Positions 40,726-49,041 of a stretch of 64,000 bases of DNA are shown here, piece after piece (the first letter of the stretch is position 1; each line of letters starts with the position of its first letter). Where the stretch lies: positions 62,001-126,000 of the forward strand of contig NZ_JAKWBF010000007.1 in NCBI RefSeq assembly GCF_022513585.1. The letters run 5' to 3'. The notes beneath the pieces were generated by a model. It did no database searches. It was not told where the DNA came from and worked only from the letters and a program-made list of their open reading frames with translations. Position numbers and translations under genes: made by a program. The DNA is from Gordonia gummivorans (GTDB taxonomy: Bacteria; Actinomycetota; Actinomycetes; Mycobacteriales; Mycobacteriaceae).

Positions 40726-40869
40726 ACGGACATCTTGCCTTCTCGGCATGGGAGTGTCCGGGGCTGGTTCCGACCTCGTCGCAACCGCGTATGGAACGGG
40801 CCGATACGCTGGGCACGTGCGGATCTACCACCTTGCCGGCAAACAGGCGACACGGCAGGGCGTGTGCCC

Positions 40870-41601
40870 ATGACCGAACGGATGCGGCGGGCGGTCGGCG
40901 AGCACCCCATCGCGAATGCGGGACGTGGTCCCGACCACATCACCGATCCGGTCGACCCGGTGCCGGTGATGAACATCGCGAACGCCCTCACCGTGTTCCG
41001 GATCATCCTGGTCCCGATCTTTCTGATCGCATTGTTCGTCGACGGCGGCGAGAGCACCACGTGGCGGATCGTGGCGGCGGTGATCTTCGCGGTGGCCGCG
41101 CTCACCGATCGGTACGACGGACGAGTGGCGCGCGAACGCGGCCTCATCACAGACTTCGGCAAACTCGCGGATCCGATCGCCGACAAGGCGCTGATCGGGG
41201 CGGCGCTGATCGGGCTGTCGATCCTCGACATCCTGCCGTGGTGGGTGACTGCGGTGATCCTCGCGCGCGAGCTGTGGGTGACGGCCCTGCGATTCTGGGT
41301 GCTGAGGCACCGCGTCATCCCGGCCAGTCGCGGTGGCAAGCTCAAGACCCTCCTGCAAGCGGTGTCGATCGGGCTCTATCTACTTCCGCTCAGTGGTGCC
41401 TGGCAGGTCGCGGCGGACATCATCATGGGCGTTGCTCTGGTCATCACGGTGCTCAGCGGTCTCGACTACACGTGGCAGGCTTGGTCGGCCCGGACCAAGG
41501 GGCGCGAGGACGAGTCGGAGTCGACCCGAGATCACGACGCGGCGCCTGGACGCAATGGTTCGCTGCGCGATGACGCGTCCGAACGACAGACCGGGGTGTG
41601 A
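40870..41601 (+). CDS. pgsA: CDP-diacylglycerol-glycerol-3-phosphate 3-phosphatidyltransferase
   Basis: 243 residues, four to five transmembrane helices. The CDP-alcohol phosphotransferase motif DRYDGRVARERGLITDFGKL (continuing ADPIAD) has the spacing D-x2-DG-x2-AR-x8-G-x3-D-x3-D. It makes phosphatidylglycerol phosphate in the membrane. The ATG at 40870 includes about 30 soluble residues before NIANALTVFRI; a second ATG at 40969 is possible. Upstream of clgR, as in M. tuberculosis (pgsA3-clgR). Confidence 0.92.
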   Translation: MTERMRRAVGEHPIANAGRGPDHITDPVDPVPVMNIANALTVFRIILVPIFLIALFVDGGESTTWRIVAAVIFAVAALTDRYDGRVARERGLITDFGKLADPIADKALIGAALIGLSILDILPWWVTAVILARELWVTALRFWVLRHRVIPASRGGKLKTLLQAVSIGLYLLPLSGAWQVAADIIMGVALVITVLSGLDYTWQAWSARTKGREDESESTRDHDAAPGRNGSLRDDASERQTGV

Positions 41602-41648
41602 ACGGCGCCCGGCCAGAACTTCGACTACTGTCGTTCAAACGGATCGTC

Positions 41649-41677
41649 GGGGAACGGAACGACCGGCCGGTGCGTTG
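41649..41677 (+). promoter_or_regulatory. ECF sigma factor (SigE/SigH-like) promoter before clgR
   Basis: GGGAAC (41650-41655) and GCGTTG (41672-41677) match the GGAAC / CGTT pattern of mycobacterial SigE and SigH promoters, with 17 bases between GGAAC and CGTTG. It ends 61 bases before the clgR start. In M. tuberculosis clgR is induced through SigE during envelope stress. Confidence 0.62.
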
Positions 41678-41738
41678 AATGACCTGAGTGCACCCGTATG
41701 GGTGGCAGGTCAGGGGAATCAGACGGAGAGGGGTCTCG

Positions 41739-42059
41739 ATGGCGATGCTTCTGCGCGAGGCACTGGGCGAGAGCCTGCGCCGGGTGCGTACAGACCAGGG
41801 CCGGACGCTGCGCGAGGTGTCCACCGACGCCCGGGTGAGCCTCGGCTACCTCTCGGAGGTGGAGCGCGGACAGAAGGAGGCGTCGAGCGAACTGCTCGCG
41901 GCCATCTGTGATGCGCTCGACGTGGAGATCGCCGATCTGCTCCTCGACGCGGGCAACGCGATGCGGCCTGCCGAACTGGCCGGCTCCGAGTTCGAGTCCA
42001 CCGTGGTCATCCCGGCCCCGGCCGATCATCGCAAGGCAACGGCACTCGCCGCAGCCTGA
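41739..42059 (+). CDS. clgR: XRE-family regulator ClgR
   Basis: 106 residues. Helix-turn-helix [24 protein letters not shown] ... [31 protein letters not shown], the ClgR/PopR signature. It activates clp protease and psp genes in actinobacteria. The ATG at 41739 follows GGAGAGGGG. Followed by pspA, the conserved envelope-stress pair. Confidence 0.93.
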   Translation: MAMLLREALGESLRRVRTDQGRTLREVSTDARVSLGYLSEVERGQKEASSELLAAICDALDVEIADLLLDAGNAMRPAELAGSEFESTVVIPAPADHRKATALAAA

Positions 42060-42071
42060 GACCGTCTCCGA

Positions 42072-42093
42072 CGGCGTCAAGCAGATGACGCCG
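42072..42093 (+). repeat. 8-bp hairpin between clgR and pspA
   Basis: CGGCGTCA-AGCAGA-TGACGCCG is a perfect 8-bp stem with a 6-base loop and no T run. It could attenuate or protect the pspA message. Confidence 0.5.
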
Positions 42094-42166
42094 CCACCAT
42101 TGCGCCGTCTCAGACGCTAAATTGGGGTGCAAAGTTCTCTACCGCTGAATTGGAGTGACGACGAGC

Positions 42167-42988
42167 ATGGCGAACCCGTTCGTGAAGATGTGGCGCTACC
42201 TGATGGCACTCGGAAACCAGAAGATCGACGAGAACGCCGATCCCAAGGTGCAGATCCAGCAGGCCATCGAGGATGCGCAACGTCAGCACCAGGCGTTGAG
42301 TCAGCAGGCCGCGTCGGTCATCGGCAACCAGCGTCAGCTGGAGATGAAGCTCAACCGCCAGCTCGAAGAGGTGGAGAAGCTGCAGGCCAACACCCGGCAG
42401 GCGCTGACGCTGGCCGATCAGGCCGCGGCCGCCGGTGACACGCAGAAGGCGACCGAGTACACCAACGCCGCGGAGGCATTTGCTGCCCAGCTCGTGACCG
42501 CGGAGCAGAGCGTCGAAGACCTGAAATCACTGCACGATCAGTCGCTGCAGGCCGCCGCGCAGGCCAAGAAGGCGGTCGAACGCAACGCACTCGTCCTGCA
42601 GCAGAAGCTTGCCGAGCGGTCGAAGCTGCTCAGCCAGCTGGAGCAGGCGAAGATGCAGGAGCAGGTGAGCGCCTCGCTCAATCAGATGAGCGAGCTGTCG
42701 GTGCCGGGCAACACCCCCAACCTCGACCAGGTCCGCGAGAAGATCGAACGTCGATACGCGAACGCACTCGGGTCGGCCGAGCTGGCCCAGAACTCGGTGC
42801 AGGGTCGGATGGCGGAGGTCGAGCAGGCGGGCATCCAGATGGCCGGACACTCACGACTGGAGCAGATCCGTGCGAGCATGCGCGGTGAGGCCCTCCCGTC
42901 CGCGGGCGCTCAGGGCGCGGTTGCGCCGCCCGCCGCGGCTCCGGCGCCTCCGTCGGTCACCAAAGAGCCCGGACAAGCGGGTAGCTGA
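42167..42988 (+). CDS. pspA: PspA/IM30 family envelope-stress protein
   Basis: 273 residues, almost entirely coiled coil, starting [32 protein letters not shown] and very similar to M. tuberculosis Rv2744c (35-kDa antigen). It binds the membrane and stabilises it under stress, under ClgR control. The C-terminus (about 245-273) is a Pro/Ala tail. Rv2743c and Rv2742c, which follow in M. tuberculosis, are absent; a glycosyltransferase gene overlaps instead. Confidence 0.95.
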   Translation: MANPFVKMWRYLMALGNQKIDENADPKVQIQQAIEDAQRQHQALSQQAASVIGNQRQLEMKLNRQLEEVEKLQANTRQALTLADQAAAAGDTQKATEYTNAAEAFAAQLVTAEQSVEDLKSLHDQSLQAAAQAKKAVERNALVLQQKLAERSKLLSQLEQAKMQEQVSASLNQMSELSVPGNTPNLDQVREKIERRYANALGSAELAQNSVQGRMAEVEQAGIQMAGHSRLEQIRASMRGEALPSAGAQGAVAPPAAAPAPPSVTKEPGQAGS

Positions 42989-44193
42989 CGCTGCGCGTTG
43001 CGATAGTCGCGGGTCCCGATGCGGGACATGCCTTTCCGGCGTTTGCGCTGGCCGAGCGATTCGCCACCGGAGGCGATGCGCCAACCGTCTTCACCGGCCT
43101 GCGATGGCAGGATGCGGCTCGTCGGCGCCAGGTGGACATCACTGAGTTGCCTGGACTCGCCGTGGCCGAGAACGACGATGATGCCGATGCCGGCGAGAAG
43201 TTGTCCGCGCGTGCGGCCAGGATGGCGGTTGCTCTCCGGCCGTTGATCGACAGCGGTGATCACGACTTGGTGATCTCCGACGTCATCACCGTGGCAGGCG
43301 GTTGGGCGGCCCAGATGTGTGGGCTGCCGTGGATCGAGCTGTCGCCGCACCCGCTGTATCTGCCGTCGAAGGGATTGCCACCCGTCGGCTCGGGACTCGC
43401 TGCGGGCACCGGCGTTCGCGGACGGTTACGTGACAGCGCGATGCGCGCCTTGAGCGCCACGTCGGTCCGTCAGGGGGAGCGGCAGCGGGAGAGCGCCCGC
43501 GCCACCGTCGGATTGACCGGCGCCGGGTCTTGCCCCGACGCCCGATTTGTGGCGACGCTTCCCGGACTGGAGGTGTATCGGCCGGATTGGCCGGCTCGCA
43601 CCCATCTGATCGGACCGCTGTTGTGGGAGCCCACCGACGAGTCGTTCGACGCGCCGAGGGGGCCCGGGCCGCTGGTGATCGTCGCGCCGTCGACCGCGGT
43701 CACCGGAGCGCAGGACATGGTGACGGCGACGTTGCGCGGGTTGTCGGAGCTGAAATCGCCGGTCCGCGTGGTGGTTTCGTCGCTCGACCCGCCGGATGTG
43801 GTTACCGGGCACCCGAACATGACGGTGGTGTCCGGCCTGGGCCGTCAAGACGAGATCCTCGCCGACGCCGACCTCGCGGTGTGCGGTGCCGGGCACGGGA
43901 TGCTGGCCAAGGCGCTGCTCGCCGGAGTGCCGGTGGTGACGGTGCCGGGCGGCGGTGACCAGTGGGAACTCGCCAACCGGGTGAACCGTCTGGGGGCGGG
44001 TCGTTTGGTGCGCCCGGTCACCGCCGACGCGATCACCGATGCCGCCCGCACGATCCTTGCCGATCCCGGATTCACCGACGCTGCACGGCGCATCGGCGCG
44101 TCCAACGCGGATGTCGTCGACCCGGTCGCGGTGGCACGACACGTGGTCGCCATCGCCGCCGGGAGGGAACGTAGGGTGGGACCGTGCGCCTGA
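42985..44193 (+). CDS. MGT/UGT-like glycosyltransferase
   Basis: About 402 residues. The conserved Rossmann N-terminus [22 protein letters not shown] is encoded from 42994, but there is no ATG, GTG or TTG in this frame between a TAG at 42982 and the GTG at 43126. The likely start is CTG at 42985 (overlapping the pspA stop as CTGA) or CTG 42991. The C-terminal domain has [46 protein letters not shown], the GT-B donor site. It resembles M. tuberculosis Rv2739c. The substrate is unknown. Confidence 0.83.
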   Translation: MTLRVAIVAGPDAGHAFPAFALAERFATGGDAPTVFTGLRWQDAARRRQVDITELPGLAVAENDDDADAGEKLSARAARMAVALRPLIDSGDHDLVISDVITVAGGWAAQMCGLPWIELSPHPLYLPSKGLPPVGSGLAAGTGVRGRLRDSAMRALSATSVRQGERQRESARATVGLTGAGSCPDARFVATLPGLEVYRPDWPARTHLIGPLLWEPTDESFDAPRGPGPLVIVAPSTAVTGAQDMVTATLRGLSELKSPVRVVVSSLDPPDVVTGHPNMTVVSGLGRQDEILADADLAVCGAGHGMLAKALLAGVPVVTVPGGGDQWELANRVNRLGAGRLVRPVTADAITDAARTILADPGFTDAARRIGASNADVVDPVAVARHVVAIAAGRERRVGPCA

Positions 44194-44378
44194 CCGAGTT
44201 CACCGATCTGATGACTGCGGAATTCGGTGTGCCGTCGGCAGATTCGATCCTTGTCGACCATGTGCTGACCGAGTTCGGTGGCCGCACGGGCGCACAGGCC
44301 ATCGACGACGGGGAGGACCCACGCGACGTGTGGGTGGCCATCTGCCGGGACTTCGACGTGCCGAAGCAACGGTGGTAG
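44184..44378 (+). CDS. DUF3046 family protein
   Basis: 64 residues: [22 protein letters not shown] ... DPRDVWVAICRDFDVPKQRW. A short soluble protein of unknown function, always found just upstream of recA in mycobacteria (Rv2738c). The GTG start overlaps the glycosyltransferase end by 10 bases. Here a reverse transcriptase gene separates it from recA. Confidence 0.87.
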   Translation: MRLTEFTDLMTAEFGVPSADSILVDHVLTEFGGRTGAQAIDDGEDPRDVWVAICRDFDVPKQRW

Positions 44379-44388
44379 GCGCCTACCA
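44373..44388. repeat. 16-bp perfect palindrome spanning two stop codons
   Basis: TGGTAGGCGCCTACCA. The left half encodes Trp-stop of the DUF3046 protein, the right half Trp-stop of the convergent reverse transcriptase. Only 4 bases separate the genes. Confidence 0.9.
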
Positions 44389-45441
44389 GTGCACGTGGTC
44401 GGCCATGTCCAGCAGACGTCTGCGTCGGGTTTCGGAGGTCGCGCCGACCCAGGCGATGAGGCCGTACACATGCGCGCGGAAATCCGGGTGGGCGCTGTGG
44501 TTCTGTGATTCGGGGCCGTGCCGGGCCGCGTTGTGCAGCAAGGCCCGCAGCCGGTCGTAGTCTTCGCGCGACACCTGCGGGCGGTCGTTGACCACGAGGC
44601 CGGCCAGGCGCTGACGCTGGTGCGCCGGCATGATGCGCACCTTCTCCGGGTGCACGACAAACCCGCAGTCCTCGACGATCCGGAGCAGCGTCCACAGCGC
44701 GCGGTCGGCGTCCATGGCATCCCCGGAGACTGCCAGGTCGTCGCCATATCGTGTGTAACGCAACTGATTTCGTCGGGCGTATCCGTCGAGTCGTTGGTCG
44801 AGGCGGAGCAATGCGAGATTCGCCAGGTGTGGTGACGTCGGCGCACCCTGCGGGAGATGGCGTCGGCGCAGCAACCCGGCGTGCGCGGGATCGACGTCGA
44901 TGAGTTGGTCGGGAGGTGTCGTGGTGGTGCACAGTTCGGCCAGTACCCGTGCGACACCCGCCGGATATCCCGCCTGCGCGAACACGTGTCGGACCCGCGA
45001 CACGGTGATCGACTCGAAACAATGGCGAAGGTCGGCGCGCAGGACCACCGGTCGATCGCTGTGCGCCCACGCGAAGGCCGCGGTCGAGCCGCCGGGAACA
45101 AAGCCGCGCGCAGCCGGATGCGCCGGAATCCGTTGGACGAGACGGCGCAGGATCCGGCGCTGTGTTTCCCGCAACATGGGTTTGGGTGCTTCGATGATCC
45201 TTGTGCCGGTGCGCTTTTCGCGGTGGGACACCCGATAGTGCCGCAGGGCCGGGCGTGCTGTGGTCAGCCACGACCCGCGGTCGGCGAACCAATCCACCTC
45301 CGCCGGTGTGAGAGCCAGCCAGGCCGCGACATCGTCGACACCGGTGAGGACGGGCAGTTCGTAGGGGAGGGAATCGATCGGTGCCGGACCGGGCAGGTCG
45401 ATCGGGTGGCCGCGGTGCTCGGGTTGTTGCCATCGGCGCAA
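44383..45441 (-). CDS. Retron-type reverse transcriptase
   Basis: At least 352 residues. In order: HYRVSHREKRTGTRIIEAPKPMLRETQRRIL, PAARGFVPGGSTAAFAWAH, catalytic VLRADLRHCFESI, retron-like LPQGAPTSPHLANLALLRLDQRL, catalytic YTRYGDDLAVSG (YGDD at bases 44737-44748), GFVVHPEKVRIM, LAGLVVN, and the C-terminal FRAHVYGLIAWV ... DHVHW. All RT motifs 1-7 are intact and no maturase or HNH domain follows, so this is a retron-like rather than group II intron enzyme. The start is unresolved: TTG 45441 is given; TTG 45543 and ATG 45675 extend it through an Arg/Ser-rich stretch. No effector gene is in the operon. Convergent to DUF3046, divergent from recA. Confidence 0.85.
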   Translation of the reverse strand: MRRWQQPEHRGHPIDLPGPAPIDSLPYELPVLTGVDDVAAWLALTPAEVDWFADRGSWLTTARPALRHYRVSHREKRTGTRIIEAPKPMLRETQRRILRRLVQRIPAHPAARGFVPGGSTAAFAWAHSDRPVVLRADLRHCFESITVSRVRHVFAQAGYPAGVARVLAELCTTTTPPDQLIDVDPAHAGLLRRRHLPQGAPTSPHLANLALLRLDQRLDGYARRNQLRYTRYGDDLAVSGDAMDADRALWTLLRIVEDCGFVVHPEKVRIMPAHQRQRLAGLVVNDRPQVSREDYDRLRALLHNAARHGPESQNHSAHPDFRAHVYGLIAWVGATSETRRRRLLDMADHVHW

Positions 45442-45660
45442 GGCCTCACGGATGAGGGCCGGTCGGGATGACCGGAACGTGCAGCAGCGGCGCCGTGAAG
45501 CACGCGAAGCGTGCCGTCCGGCGTCGGACGCAGAGACCAACTGTGGAATGTACCCAGGGGTTGCCCCTGAGACGGATCGATTGATCCACTCTCGCCCCGA
45601 CCTGCCCCACCACGCAGATGACGCTAACCGATCGTCGGGACTCGGGCAGATCTGACGCGC
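45442..45660 (-). ncRNA. Candidate retron msr/msd or other structured leader RNA
   Basis: Read on the reverse strand, six short hairpins follow each other: GGATC/GATCC (45587-45574), CAGGGG/CCCCTG (45569-45555), GTCCG/CGGAC (45529-45516), GCACG/CGTGC (45514-45500), CCGGTC/GACCGG (45475-45459) and GGCCcTCA/TGAGGCC (45460-45442). Upstream, CGGTTAGCGTC (about 45630-45620) resembles the TTAGC at the start of known msr RNAs, where the branching guanosine sits. I could not find a convincing a1/a2 inverted repeat, and TAGCGT could also be a -10 box. The last hairpins overlap possible N-terminal codons of the RT. Confidence 0.45.
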
Positions 45661-45675
45661 GTGTCGCCTTGCCAT

Positions 45676-45689
45676 CGAACACGTGTTCG
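45676..45689. promoter_or_regulatory. LexA (SOS) box of recA
   Basis: CGAACACGTGTTCG is a perfect palindrome matching the actinobacterial SOS box GAAC-N4-GTTC (77-80 and 85-88 in 45600s numbering). It lies about 190 bases before recA and just upstream of the divergent reverse transcriptase region, so it may serve both directions. Confidence 0.88.
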
Positions 45690-45876
45690 TCCATGCTGTG
45701 GGTCAGAGGGAACCGGGAGCGAGGCTCTCGCGTCCAAGAGAGTGTCACAGAAGAACGCAATGCCGCAGAAGAACAGTTTTGTCATAGCCCGCAGATAACG
45801 TGCAGACGTGAAATCCCGGACATCGAAATCACCAGCCGGACAGAAGTCACCTGCCGGACAACGGAGGAGAAACCCC
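45690..45876 (+). promoter_or_regulatory. recA upstream region
   Basis: About 190 bases between the LexA box and recA with at least one promoter expected. An in-frame GTG at 45808 could give a 23-residue longer RecA ([17 protein letters not shown]), but GGAGGAGA at 45863-45870 clearly marks the ATG at 45877. No further motif was assigned with confidence. Confidence 0.55.
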
Positions 45877-46920
45877 ATGGCACCAGCCCCGCAAGACCGC
45901 GAGAAGGCTCTCGACCTGGCTCTCGCGCAGATCGACAAGAACTTCGGCAAGGGATCGGTGATGCGGCTCGGAGAGGAGACCCGCCAGCCGATCGAGGTCA
46001 TCCCGACCGGCTCGATCGCGCTCGACGTCGCGCTCGGCATCGGTGGTCTGCCGCGTGGACGCATCGTCGAGATCTACGGACCGGAGTCCTCGGGTAAGAC
46101 CACCGTGGCGCTGCACGCCGTGGCGAACGCGCAGGCGCAGGGCGGTATCGCGGCCTTCATCGACGCGGAGCATGCGCTCGACCCCGACTACGCGGCCCGG
46201 CTCGGTGTCGACACCGACGCACTGCTGGTGTCGCAGCCCGACACCGGCGAGCAGGCACTGGAGATCGCCGACATGCTGATCCGCTCGGGTGCGCTCGACA
46301 TCCTCGTCATCGACTCGGTGGCCGCGCTCGTGCCGCGCGCCGAGATCGAGGGCGAGATGGGAGACAGCCACGTCGGCCTGCAGGCCCGCCTGATGAGCCA
46401 GGCGCTGCGCAAGATGACCTCGGCGCTGAGCAACTCCAAGACCACGGCCATCTTCATCAACCAGCTCCGCGAGAAGATCGGCGTGATGTTCGGCTCGCCG
46501 GAGACCACCACGGGCGGCAAGGCGCTGAAGTTCTATTCGTCTGTGCGACTGGATGTCCGGCGCATCGAGACGCTGAAGGACGGTACCGACGCGGTCGGTA
46601 ACCGCACGCGGGTGAAGGTCGTCAAGAACAAGGTGGCGCCGCCGTTCAAGCAGGCCGAGTTCGACATCCTCTACGGCCAGGGCATCTCCAAGGAGGGCTC
46701 GCTGATCGACATGGGCGTGGCCGAGGGCTTCATCCGCAAGTCCGGCTCGTGGTTCACCTACGAGGGCGATCAACTCGGCCAGGGCAAGGAGAACGCCCGC
46801 AAGTTCCTGCTCGAGAACACCGACATCCGCGACGAGGTCGAGAAGAAGATCAAAGAGAAACTGGGTATCGGCGCGGTCGTCGACGCCGACGATGTCGCAC
46901 CTGCCCCGGTGGAGTTCTGA
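45877..46920 (+). CDS. recA: Recombinase RecA
   Basis: 347 residues, no intein. Walker [10 protein letters not shown] (about 67-75), [13 protein letters not shown], the DNA-binding loop region and the magnesium site [20 protein letters not shown]. It performs strand exchange and triggers LexA self-cleavage. Controlled by the perfect SOS box upstream. recX follows after 5 bases. Confidence 0.98.
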   Translation: MAPAPQDREKALDLALAQIDKNFGKGSVMRLGEETRQPIEVIPTGSIALDVALGIGGLPRGRIVEIYGPESSGKTTVALHAVANAQAQGGIAAFIDAEHALDPDYAARLGVDTDALLVSQPDTGEQALEIADMLIRSGALDILVIDSVAALVPRAEIEGEMGDSHVGLQARLMSQALRKMTSALSNSKTTAIFINQLREKIGVMFGSPETTTGGKALKFYSSVRLDVRRIETLKDGTDAVGNRTRVKVVKNKVAPPFKQAEFDILYGQGISKEGSLIDMGVAEGFIRKSGSWFTYEGDQLGQGKENARKFLLENTDIRDEVEKKIKEKLGIGAVVDADDVAPAPVEF

Positions 46921-46925
46921 ACCGG

Positions 46926-47450
46926 ATGACCGACGCCTCGGACCCCGAGGAGCCCACCGGTCCCAGTGCCTGGGACGCGGCGCTACGGCTTCTCGGGGTC
47001 CGAGCGCGTTCTCGCCAAGAAATGGCGCAGCGGCTGGCGCGCAAGGGTTTTGACGAGGACACGGTCGCCGACGTGATGGCTCGGCTCGACCGTCACCAGC
47101 TCATCGACGACACCGACTTCGCCACGGAATGGGTGCGCTCGCGGCACGCGCATTCGGGCCGCGGTCGGGTGGCACTACGGCACGAGTTGCGGGCCAAGGG
47201 AATCGACGAATCCACCATCAGCGCCACCCTCGCGGAGGTGGACCCGGACGACGAACGGGCGATGGCCGCGAGCCTCGTCGCGCGCAAACTGACCCCTTCC
47301 GCGGCCGAGCGCGTGGCTGCCGACCCGGCCGAGCGCGACAAGGCCTTTCGCCGGCTGGTCGGCATGCTGGTTCGGCGGGGCTACGCGCAGTCGATGGCGA
47401 TCGACGTCGTGACCGAGGAGCTCGAGGTACGCCTAGGAGACACGCCCTAA
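46926..47450 (+). CDS. recX: Regulatory protein RecX
   Basis: 174 residues, same length as the M. tuberculosis protein. Three helical repeats, e.g. ALRLLGVRARSRQEMAQRLARKGF and LIDDTDFATEWVRSRHAHSGRGRVALRHEL. It inhibits RecA filament extension. Co-transcribed with recA. Convergent with gluD, the two stop codons overlapping within CTAA (47447-47450). Confidence 0.95.
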   Translation: MTDASDPEEPTGPSAWDAALRLLGVRARSRQEMAQRLARKGFDEDTVADVMARLDRHQLIDDTDFATEWVRSRHAHSGRGRVALRHELRAKGIDESTISATLAEVDPDDERAMAASLVARKLTPSAAERVAADPAERDKAFRRLVGMLVRRGYAQSMAIDVVTEELEVRLGDTP

Positions 47451-48358
47451 GTGCCGGTTGACCGCGACGACTTGGCAATGAACGGCATGTTCTCCATCGC
47501 GGCGGCGTCGGCCTGGTCGTGGTCGGGTGTGTCGACCTTCCGGCGACCCGAGCGCAGCCGCTTCTCCAACCAGGTCGCAAACCACGACAGAGCGAAGTTG
47601 ATGGCGATCATGATGACCGCGACCACGAACAGCGCCGGGATGTAGTTGCCGTAGCGGGCCGACGACAGCAGTGCCGACCGGATGATCTCCGAGTAGCCGA
47701 TGATGTAGCCGAGCGCACTGTCCTTCAGCGCGACGACCATTTGAGAGACCAGCGCCGGCATCATCGCCGTGATCGCCTGCGGCAGCAGGATGACGCGCAT
47801 CATCTGTCCCTTGCGCAGACCCAGGGCCTTGGACGCCTCGGTCTGGCCGTTGGGCAGCGAGTTGATACCCGAGCGCAGGATCTCTGCCATGACCGACCCG
47901 TTGTAGAGCGTCAATCCGGTCACGACCGCGGCGAAGGCCAACTGTGACGCCGGCACGATGCCGTAGATCGCGAACAGGAACCAGGTGAAGACCATCAGGA
48001 TCAGCACCGGAATTGCCCGGAACACTTCGACGAAGAACCCGGCGACGAGGCGTACCCATAGGTGATCGGAGAGTCGTCCGATACCCAGCACCGCACCGAG
48101 GATCAGGGCGAGGACGATGGATACCGCCGCTGCCGCCAACGTGCGGAACAGGCCGGGAAGGATGTACCCCGACCAGGTGCTCCACTTGAGGAAGGGGCTC
48201 CACTTCTCGCCGAGGAACTGGTCGTTGCCGGCGAGCACGATGATCACCCATGCCGCGATCGCAATCAGGACTGCGATGAAGACGACCGCGATGATGCGGT
48301 TGCGCATCCGGGCCTTGGGCCCGGGTGCGTCATAGAGGACGGTTGCGTCGGCGCTCAT
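47447..48358 (-). CDS. gluD: Glutamate ABC transporter permease GluD
   Basis: 303 residues. Membrane helices in the pattern of the HisM/GlnP amino-acid permease family; the ATPase-contact EAA loop reads ALGLRKGQMMRVILLPQAITAMMPALVSQMV. The longer N-terminus and charged C-terminus distinguish GluD from GluC. Overlaps gluC by 4 bases (ATGA). The order recA-recX-gluDCBA is that of Corynebacterium glutamicum. Confidence 0.92.
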   Translation of the reverse strand: MSADATVLYDAPGPKARMRNRIIAVVFIAVLIAIAAWVIIVLAGNDQFLGEKWSPFLKWSTWSGYILPGLFRTLAAAAVSIVLALILGAVLGIGRLSDHLWVRLVAGFFVEVFRAIPVLILMVFTWFLFAIYGIVPASQLAFAAVVTGLTLYNGSVMAEILRSGINSLPNGQTEASKALGLRKGQMMRVILLPQAITAMMPALVSQMVVALKDSALGYIIGYSEIIRSALLSSARYGNYIPALFVVAVIMIAINFALSWFATWLEKRLRSGRRKVDTPDHDQADAAAMENMPFIAKSSRSTGT

Positions 48359-49026
48359 CGCTTCACCGCCAGTCGCTTGGCCAGCCAGCCGAAGATGAAT
48401 CCTTCGGTGAGGGTGATGATCATGAATCCGACGGCGATGATGCCGAAGATCAAGAACAGTTGGTCGGAGTAGGTTTCGATCTCTGTCTTCATCAACAGCG
48501 ACGCCTCGGCAACACCGATCGCGGAGGCGATGGTGGTGTTCTTCGTCAGGGCGATGAGGACGCTGCCGAGCGGACCGATCACCGACCGGAGCGCCTGCGG
48601 CAGCACGATGACCCCGAAGACCTGGGTGAACGACAGTCCGAGTGACCGCGCCGCCTCCGCCTGGCCGAGGGGCACCGTGTTGAAGCCGGAGCGAAGTGTC
48701 TCGCAGACGAAGGTCGCCGTGTAGGCGATGAAGCCGACCACGGCGAGCCAGAAGTTGTTGGTCTTGAGCGTCGAGGAGAACGTGACGCCCAGGTTGTAGG
48801 AGAGGCCGATGGCACAGAACAGGATGATCAGCGTGAGCGGTGTGTTGCGAAAGACGTTGACGTACACGGTCGCGAATCCGCGCATCACCGGTACCGGCGA
48901 CACACGCATGCCGGCGAGAATGATTCCCCAGACCAGCGAGCCGATCGCGGAGAAGAAGGTCAGCTGAAGGGTTACCCAGAATGCAGGCCAGAGTTCTGGC
49001 CCCATGGATTCCCAGAGTTCACTCAT
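48355..49026 (-). CDS. gluC: Glutamate ABC transporter permease GluC
   Basis: 223 residues, about five transmembrane helices. Permease pattern YVNVFRNTPLTLIILFCAIGL and the EAA loop GQAEAARSLGLSFTQVFGVIVLPQALRSVIGPL. Forms the membrane channel with GluD. The ATG follows gluB by 15 bases. Confidence 0.93.
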   Translation of the reverse strand: MSELWESMGPELWPAFWVTLQLTFFSAIGSLVWGIILAGMRVSPVPVMRGFATVYVNVFRNTPLTLIILFCAIGLSYNLGVTFSSTLKTNNFWLAVVGFIAYTATFVCETLRSGFNTVPLGQAEAARSLGLSFTQVFGVIVLPQALRSVIGPLGSVLIALTKNTTIASAIGVAEASLLMKTEIETYSDQLFLIFGIIAVGFMIITLTEGFIFGWLAKRLAVKR

Positions 49027-49041
49027 GTCGTGTCACCTTCC

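Noticed and set aside
44072..45433. Alternative frames within the reverse transcriptase region on the same strand
   Set aside because: Arg/Pro-rich with no motif, while the RT frame carries every core motif in order.
44383..45675. Group II intron or diversity-generating retroelement
   Set aside because: No maturase X/HNH domain, no intron ends, no variable repeat/template repeat pair was seen, and the C-terminus fits retron-type RTs.
45779..45800. TTGTCA ... TAACGT as a recA promoter
   Set aside because: The spacing of about 10 bases is too short for a standard -35/-10 pair; not annotated as a promoter.
45618..46097. Possible small gene upstream of and into recA (+ strand)
   Set aside because: Out of frame with recA and composed of shadow sequence; recA has its own strong ribosome binding site.
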